Positions 58,607 to 64,000 of a stretch of 64,000 nucleotides of DNA are shown here, in pieces. The DNA is from Pisaster brevispinus. Lineage: Eukaryota; Echinodermata; Asteroidea; Forcipulatida; Asteriidae. Both the position numbers and the translations under genes were made by a program. Below the pieces are notes generated by a model. That model searched no databases. It was given only the letters and a program-made list of their open reading frames with translations, and was not told where the DNA came from. Within the stretch, counting starts at the first letter, position 1. Each line of letters starts with the position of its first letter. The DNA is taken from the NCBI GenBank assembly GCA_023634235.1, contig JAMKCF010000013.1, forward strand, positions 4,165,327 to 4,229,326, read 5' to 3'.

Positions 58607-59055
58607 TTAGCAGCAGGCACTGCAACGATTTAATAGATGTAATACATGTAGTTGCATCGGGATGAAGAATTTTGTAATGTGCTTTAAATACTTTTGGTAA
58701 CTAATATCAATTTCAGCCCGTTGACCCACTAAATGTATTTGAAACCATTCAACTGTTAATACAAGTGTGCACAAGTCTAATGTTTGTAATTGTAATGATA
58801 CTGGGTTCTTAATGTACATGTGTAGCACACATCTTAGTACACAACATCAAGCCACTCAAAGACAACATTAGGACTATCCCCTGTTCATCGGGCAAACTTT
58901 AACCAATACACAAACTTTCTCAACTCCCTGGGGAGCACGCTTCACAACAAATAAATTAGCTCAAAGGGGTTTTAGTTCCAATATAAATACCGTCTCAGCC
59001 CTCACAGATTCCCATTTGATACACCTAATGTACACGTGTAGGTTTTGAAGAGATA
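58607..59055. other. No feature seen
   Basis: Unremarkable AT-rich sequence. Confidence 0.4.
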
Positions 59056-59325
59056 ATGGCTTCTTCTTATATAGCACTCATATCTGTCACTCAGTGACGC
59101 TCAAGGTGCTTCAACTGCAAGGTACATTGTGTATGTGGGGCTTCGTTTGAAGTATGAGACCTACATGTACATGTACATATGTACATGTAGTATGAGATGC
59201 AATTTACGTTTAATTGTCTTGCTCAAGGACATGAGTGTCATGACCGGGATTCGAACCCACACATGACAAAGAGGCTATTCAAATTTAGTCGATGTGCTAG
59301 ACTGCTCGGCCTAGACATGCCATGC
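59056..59325 (-). mobile_element. Family F-type SINE, reverse orientation, with TACATG microsatellite
   Basis: The minus-strand B box region GTGGGTTCGAATCCCGGTCA is followed by TGACACTCATGTCCTTGAGC and AAGACAATTAAACG, like other family F copies. The tRNA head towards 59320 (GGCCGAGCAGTCTAGC) is degenerate. The body is interrupted by a run of ACATGTAC near 59163-59190. Confidence 0.6.
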
Positions 59326-60504
59326 TCTGTGTAGTCACCAAATGATATTGTATTGCTGGCTGGCAGAGTTTCATTCAAACCACAATGTGACCCAGCCCTG
59401 ATTCTTCACGGAGGCAACAGAGGTAATTGCCTCAGTCGCCCATGGTTATTGTCTTGGTGCCCCTTGAAATGCTAATTAGAAATTTACAATTTTTTCCTCA
59501 AAGAGGTGCCCTTTTTGAAGGAGAAAACGCCTTGGTGCCCTTGCCTGTTTCAAAAATGAAGCATCGGGCCTTATGACGATATTGAATCCTCAGACATTTG
59601 CAGGATCAATTTATAAATATTTAAACTGGACTCAAATTAAGTTTGATTTTGTTTATTTTTTTTACTGTTGCAAAACATGATCAAATCATGTGTTACTCTA
59701 TTGAGAAGATACTGCCAGATAACACATTGTAACAGTTTAAATTTTAAAACAATTATATAAAATGCATCTAAAGTGTTCAGAGAAAAACTGAATGTATACT
59801 GTACATCCTTGTCATCGGTTGGAACACATCAAGCTGTACTCTGCAGTGACACACTTGGGGACCTCAATGTGTAGACAGAGGATGTGAATGGTTAACCCAG
59901 AGGAAGTGATACCAGATATGGATCAGTCTAGCCTGTAGGTAATTTCTCTGAGTACGAGCCCCCCCCCCCCCCTCACCGCTGCCGCCCCTGTCAGCAGGTG
60001 TGCCTCCAGTCACCCGACCCTTGAGGAGTTAATGCTCAGGCTTCTCTTCAAGCCACTTGGGCCAGTTGATCTTTAAGGTTCATGAACTCCTGCCTGAAGG
60101 AAGTGTGCACCTTTACAAGCCGAGCTGATGGCTTAAAAAGAAATTGAATGATAACTGAAAGTGCAGCCTAAGATGTTTCGTCAGGCTTAAGTTATTTTGT
60201 TTCCGTATTTATAAGTCAGCTCTCTGGAGATGCTAAGAGTGCTCTATTTATGTTTTGCTAGTGCTGAGAGGCAAGGGCTGTGCGCGTACTTTGGAGCCTG
60301 TCAGCCTCCTCTTGATGGCAATGAATCAGGCTATTTGGAGGAGCAGTGACGGCCATCAACCTTCATCAGAGGGGTCCCAATATAATCAGGAAATGCTTAG
60401 TGAGTCTGTTGGCAAGGAGACCAGGGTCCTGTGGGATGGTCAAGCCCTTCTTAAGATGGATGCAGAGGGTTGCCAGTCCATCGTGAAGACTGGTACAATG
60501 CAGT
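59326..60504. other. No gene seen; poly-C tract near 59958-59975
   Basis: An 88-codon plus frame at 60255-60521 has no recognisable domain and runs into the minisatellite. Otherwise unremarkable. Confidence 0.4.
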
Positions 60505-61008
60505 GCTCACTCTGTAGGTGAACTGTGCACTCAGTGTTACATATGTGCACCTGCCCGAAGACAGGTAGAATTCACTCTGTAGGTGTATTGTGCACTCAGT
60601 GTTACACCTAAAGTCAATTCCGAAGTCGGGTAGAATGCTCTGTTATGTGTATTGTGCACTCAGTGTTACATGTACACCTAGAGTCGATCCAAAAGTCGGG
60701 TACACTCTGTAGGTGAATTTTGCTCTCAGTGTTGCACCTAACATGCCTAAAGCCAATCCCAGAGACGAGTTTAATACACTCTGGAGGTGAATTGTGCAAG
60801 TGCTCAGTGTTACACCTGCACTCAATCTTAGTGGCAGGTAGTTACACTCTGTAATCTGTGCACCTGCCGTAATCTCAAAAAGACAGGTAGAATACACTTT
60901 GAAGGTGTACTGTATACCAGTGTTACACCTGTAGTCAATCCAAAAGAGGGTTAGATACATTCTGTAGGTGAATTGTGCACTGGTGTTAGTACACCTGCAG
61001 TGTACTTC
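60505..61008 (+). repeat. Minisatellite, about eight degenerate copies of ~50-73 bp
   Basis: The core CACTCTGTAGGTGAATTGTG, CTCAGTGTTACACCT, then (A/C)AATCC(A/C)AAAG(T/A)CGGGTAGA recurs near 60508, 60572, 60637, 60704, 60777, 60847, 60895 and 60957. It lies about 425 bp upstream of the IPO13 start-codon exon. Minus frames of up to 158 codons are repeat artefacts. Confidence 0.8.
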
Positions 61009-61432
61009 ATGCACAAAGTTCATAATATGATTATGGGCAACTACTTGGTTACAATTCACTTTATACAAAGACCGCTGATACAAGAAATTTGGTTTTCTGA
61101 ATAGATTTTTGTCTTGCAATTAGTCCCACCCAGGATAAAGTCATAACAAGTGTTCAGAATGTCAAATTTCTTATACAGCACCAAACTATGTATGGTCAAT
61201 GTGAAGTGATGTTTAGCTACAACATGTACCATGGAATATCCTCCGTGATTCTTGACTTCTTCAATGTTCAGTTCTTACATCACTCACATGGATTTTAATC
61301 TACATGTATTGCACAAATTAGTGCCTGCAACTACTCACATCTGCAATGTGAAAAAAAAAAAAACACCGAAATTGTTTCCTTTTCAAATTTAATTCATTTT
61401 TTTCCCCTTTTTTTTCTCTCGTTATTTTTCAG

Positions 61433-61582
61433 AACAGGAACAAGGCTGTTTACACCTGATAAAGTGTTTCCTTCAAGCTGGAGAGAAAGTGCTTTTTTTT
61501 TTTATATCACCCAACGTGACGTTGACCTTCCAGAGGGCCTGGTAGTGTTGCTAGATAATTGACATCAGTTGGTCCAGGAGGG
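61433..61582 (+). other. IPO13 5' UTR part of the start-codon exon
   Basis: A long pyrimidine tract (61380-61430) ends in TTTTTCAG at 61432, a convincing acceptor. The 150 nt from there to the ATG contain no in-frame extension of the protein with similarity, so they are taken as untranslated leader. Confidence 0.55.
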
Positions 61583-62467
61583 ATGGCCGCCTCGTCCCAG
61601 TCGAGAAATGATTCTACACTGGACATTGATGTGGATAGCATAGAGAAGGTATTATTATTTTTTACTCAGCATGTTGAACATTATACAGGCATGTGATCTC
61701 AAAGGATTTTTCCTGATTTCAGTTGAAAAAAAAATTGCTTTAAGCCATAAAACTAGGCAAAGTGCAAAGTCAATGTATCTCAAAGCAATTGGGTTTTGTG
61801 TACAGCCGGGATACAACATTATTCAGTCGTTGCCGAGCGGTCTAGTTCACCCAACCCAAGCTCTGGTGTTGCCAGCAGCAGATTGTGGGTTCGAATCCGG
61901 GTCATGACATTTGTGCCCTTGAGCAAGACATTTTAAGACCATAATTGCTTCGTAAAAAGTTGGGAAGGTAGTGCATTCTGCTCTACCAGCCAGGCTCCTA
62001 GTGGATGATACCCCATGACAACGTCGGTACGGACTGTGAAGGTGGTAACCCTTTTTTCAGCCCCAGGAGAAGGTGGCAACGTGCCCCTGGTGACAGTTGA
62101 TTTAGGTCGACAGCCCAAATCAGTGAAGTGTAGCCCTCACCTTGAAGTAGCCGTCCGGCCTTGTGATGTTAGGCAATACTTCGTTTAAACAAAAAAACCC
62201 AAAACACAAAAATGTGTCGCGTATGAAAGGCTGTCTTTTCAGATACAATGCTTTTGCACCGATATTTGCAAAAATTAATTCTTTACAGACAGGCCGTCTG
62301 AAATGCACTCAGTCGAAATCTGTTTCCGTCCTCTCCTTTAGGCTATTCATCAACTGTATTACGATCCCCACCCTGGGGTTAAAGACTCTGCACAGCGATG
62401 GCTGCTGGTGGCGCAACGGTCACAACAAGCGTGGCAGTTCTCATGGACTCTTCTGTCCCCAGACAAG
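61583..62467 (+). CDS. IPO13: Importin-13, first two coding exons (64 codons); rest beyond window
   Basis: Exon 1, 61583-61648 (22 codons, MAASSQSRND...DVDSIEK, donor GTATTA); exon 2, 62342-62467 (42 codons, AIHQLYYDPHPGVKDSAQRW ... SWTLLSPDK, donor GTGAGT). Both junctions are phase 0. The order 'V/I-E-K-A-x-H-Q-L-Y-Y-D-P' and 'Q-A-W-x-F-S-W-x-L-L-x-P-D-K' matches the start of animal importin-13, the N-terminal HEAT/importin-beta domain that binds Ran-GTP. Known role: a two-way nuclear transport receptor (importin-beta superfamily) that imports cargoes such as UBC9 and MAGO-Y14 and exports eIF1A. The ATG has G at -3 and +4. Intron 1 (693 bp) carries a SINE. Intron 2 runs to the end of the window. 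Confidence 0.92.
61827..62110 (+). mobile_element. Family F-type SINE in IPO13 intron 1
   Basis: tRNA-like head TTGCCGAGCGGTCTAGTTCA ... AACCCAAGCTCTGGTG ... GGGTTCGAATCCGGGTCATG, then CATTTGTGCCCTTGAGCAAG and CATAATTGCTTC as in other copies. The 3' part differs from the 23588 body. Confidence 0.65.
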
Positions 62468-62489
62468 GTGAGTTCACCAATAACAACCA

Positions 62490-62682
62490 GGGTCCAATTT
62501 CATGGAGCTGCTTAAGCAGAAAGTATTGCTTAACAATTTTCTGCTAAGCGGAAATGAGCAGAATACCGGTCACAAATTGTACATGTGACATGGTAGTTTG
62601 GCTGGTAACCTTCTTTTGGTAAGCATAATTTTGTTGTGCTTAGCTACTTTTTGTGCTTAAGCAGCTCTGTGAAATTGGGCCC
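62490..62682. mobile_element. Family B fold-back MITE in IPO13 intron 2
   Basis: GGTCCAATTTCATGGAGCTG and GCAGCTCTGTGAAATTGGGC ends with the usual interior (TTGCTTAACAATTTTCTGC, TTTGGCTGGTAACCTTC). It begins 22 bp after the donor of exon 2. Confidence 0.85.
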
Positions 62683-62683
62683 A

Positions 62684-62855
62684 GGGCCCCATTTTCATAG
62701 AGCTGCTTTAAATACAAATTTGTTGCCAAAATCAAAAATGAGCAGGATACCAGTCTCATGTGGTACTCATCCATTAAATGGTATTTTGGCTGGTTACCTT
62801 ATTCTGGTAAGCATAATTTTAGTTACCTTTTTTGTGCTTAAGCAGCTCTGTGAAA
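62684..62855. mobile_element. Second family B MITE, directly adjacent
   Basis: GGGCCCCATTTTCATAGAGC at the left, TTAAGCAGCTCTGTGAAAG at the right. The right terminus has lost its GGGCCC. It lies two bases from the previous copy in the same orientation. Confidence 0.75.
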
Positions 62856-63611
62856 GTAAGCCTTTTATGAGAGTTTAGCTGCGTATAATAAGGGATTATG
62901 TTGTAAAGCACTCGATCTAGCTGCTAGGATATGAGCCTAGTATTAGTATTAAAGAATTTAAAAGAAATGCCTTAAAATTAACACCATGCCTGCATGACCT
63001 GTCACATTGTGAATTGGCCCTGGGGGAAACACCTCCATAATGACTATTGAGATGTTGGTTAGCAGGACCCAGCATTGCCCAAGGATTGCCAGCAGAGGCT
63101 TAACATCCAATCAGTATCAAGTAAAGGTGTCCATGTCGTTAGTGATTCCACTCCACACGTGTTGATTTTTTTAATCCCCGGAAAGCTTCTGGAAAGTCTG
63201 CCGCTCGGTAGAAATGAATCACAGTTTAGTGAAAGGTGTTGACAGTAGGATTGGCAGTTGGTAACTTTCAAATGGACAAGAAACCTTCAAGTGCAACAAA
63301 GCCAAGTACACCGAGGATGAAGGGATTTCTAGAGTACTTTTCACACTTTCCTGGGAATTTCCTGGGAAGTTCCTGGGAGAATTGACTGTCTGTTCACATT
63401 CGAATTGCTAAGTAACCTAGGTACAAACTTGAGGGAAATAGGGTTTTCCAAGGAAACAGGTGTACATCTGCTTGGGACTGGGAGTAGGGTGAAGCCAGAT
63501 AACCCCAGGGTTATTATGTGTCGGGAAATTGCAGCGAGTGTGAAACAGTGAAGTGGCAGTGAAGTTTGAAACTTGTATCCCAAGATTTTGCTCTGTAGTG
63601 TGAATAGGGCT
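62856..63611. other. IPO13 intron 2, no feature seen
   Basis: Contains short CCTGGGA(A/G) repeats near 63350-63380 only. Confidence 0.4.
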
Positions 63612-63820
63612 ATTACCCAGGGCTACGACCCAGGGCTACGACCCAGGGCTACGACCCAGGGCTACGACCCAGGGCTACGACCCAGGGCTACCACCCAGGG
63701 CTACCACCCAGGGCTACGACCCAGGGCTACGACCCAGGGCTACGACCCAGGGCTACCACCCAGGGCTACGACTCAGGGCTACGACCCAGGGCTACCACCC
63801 AGGGCTACCACCCAGGGCTG
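63612..63820 (+). repeat. 13-bp minisatellite (CAGGGCTAC(G/C)ACC), 16 copies
   Basis: The word CAGGGCT recurs exactly every 13 bp from 63618 to 63813. Units alternate between TACGA and TACCA variants, with one TACGACT. Because 3 x 13 = 39, a plus frame reads through it as a 13-residue repeat, but this is intronic and not considered a protein. Confidence 0.95.
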
Positions 63821-64000
63821 AGTCTTTATTCTTGTAAATTACTCCTTTGTCACAGCCTACATATCAGAAGATAGTTAATAGCAGACTTGTGTGACTCCAA
63901 TGAGTACTGTATGACTCAATTCACACTTGTATTCACCATCCTCAATGATTTGCTGTCAGACTGGGCATGCTGGGACTCAACCCTTGGGACTTGGGAGTCA

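Noticed and set aside
60255..60521. 88-codon plus frame as an upstream exon or gene
   Set aside because: No domain, no acceptor identified, and it ends in minisatellite sequence.
60643..61119. 158-codon minus frame
   Set aside because: Spans the degenerate minisatellite at 60505-61008 and only reflects its periodicity.
63612..63820. CRISPR-like array
   Set aside because: Repeats are contiguous with no unique spacers, and the genome is clearly animal.
63573..63821. 82-codon frame with a 13-residue repeat (GYDPGLRPRATTQ)
   Set aside because: Translation of a 13-bp minisatellite inside an intron.

Overview
The window looks like nuclear DNA of a marine invertebrate deuterostome, most probably an echinoderm. 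The reasons are short exons of about 45-210 bp in long AT-rich introns, the quality of the matches to animal genes, and dense tRNA-derived SINEs and fold-back (MITE-like) elements. The species cannot be fixed from sequence alone. No bacterial gene, operon, CRISPR array or virus is visible.

Three protein-coding genes can be supported. (1) 22-20010, plus strand: the last 22 coding exons (798 codons plus stop) of the proteasome adaptor/scaffold ECM29 (ECPAS). All splice sites were read as AG/GT and all exon phases agree. (2) 29288-27618, minus strand: an intronless 556-codon ankyrin-repeat gene most like vertebrate ANKRD63/ANKRD34, with a disordered tail carrying several Arg-Arg-x-Ser sites. (3) 61583-62467, plus strand: the first two coding exons of importin-13 (IPO13), with a spliced 5' UTR exon directly upstream and a possible non-coding first exon ending near 54763. 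The genes are unrelated in function (proteasome adaptor, ankyrin scaffold, nuclear transport receptor) and nothing suggests joint regulation.

Between and inside the genes the window is mostly repeats. ECM29 introns hold SINEs, fold-back elements and one minisatellite family present in two introns in opposite orientations. The 20-27.6 kb and 29.3-36.7 kb intergenic regions hold further fold-back elements, a leucine-tRNA-headed SINE and a decayed non-LTR reverse transcriptase tail. The most striking structure is at 36732-50729: five head-to-tail copies of a roughly 2.865-kb unit, each of the first four carrying nested inverted-repeat elements. The outer units share base variants that the inner units lack. 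The last unit has been remodelled by a 138-bp insertion with a clean target duplication and by replacement of about 1 kb with two large hairpins, one a near-perfect 310-bp palindrome. From 50.7 to 61.4 kb there are only minisatellites, SINEs and low-complexity tracts, plus the presumed IPO13 promoter region. The right edge is IPO13 intron 2, with a 16-copy 13-bp minisatellite.
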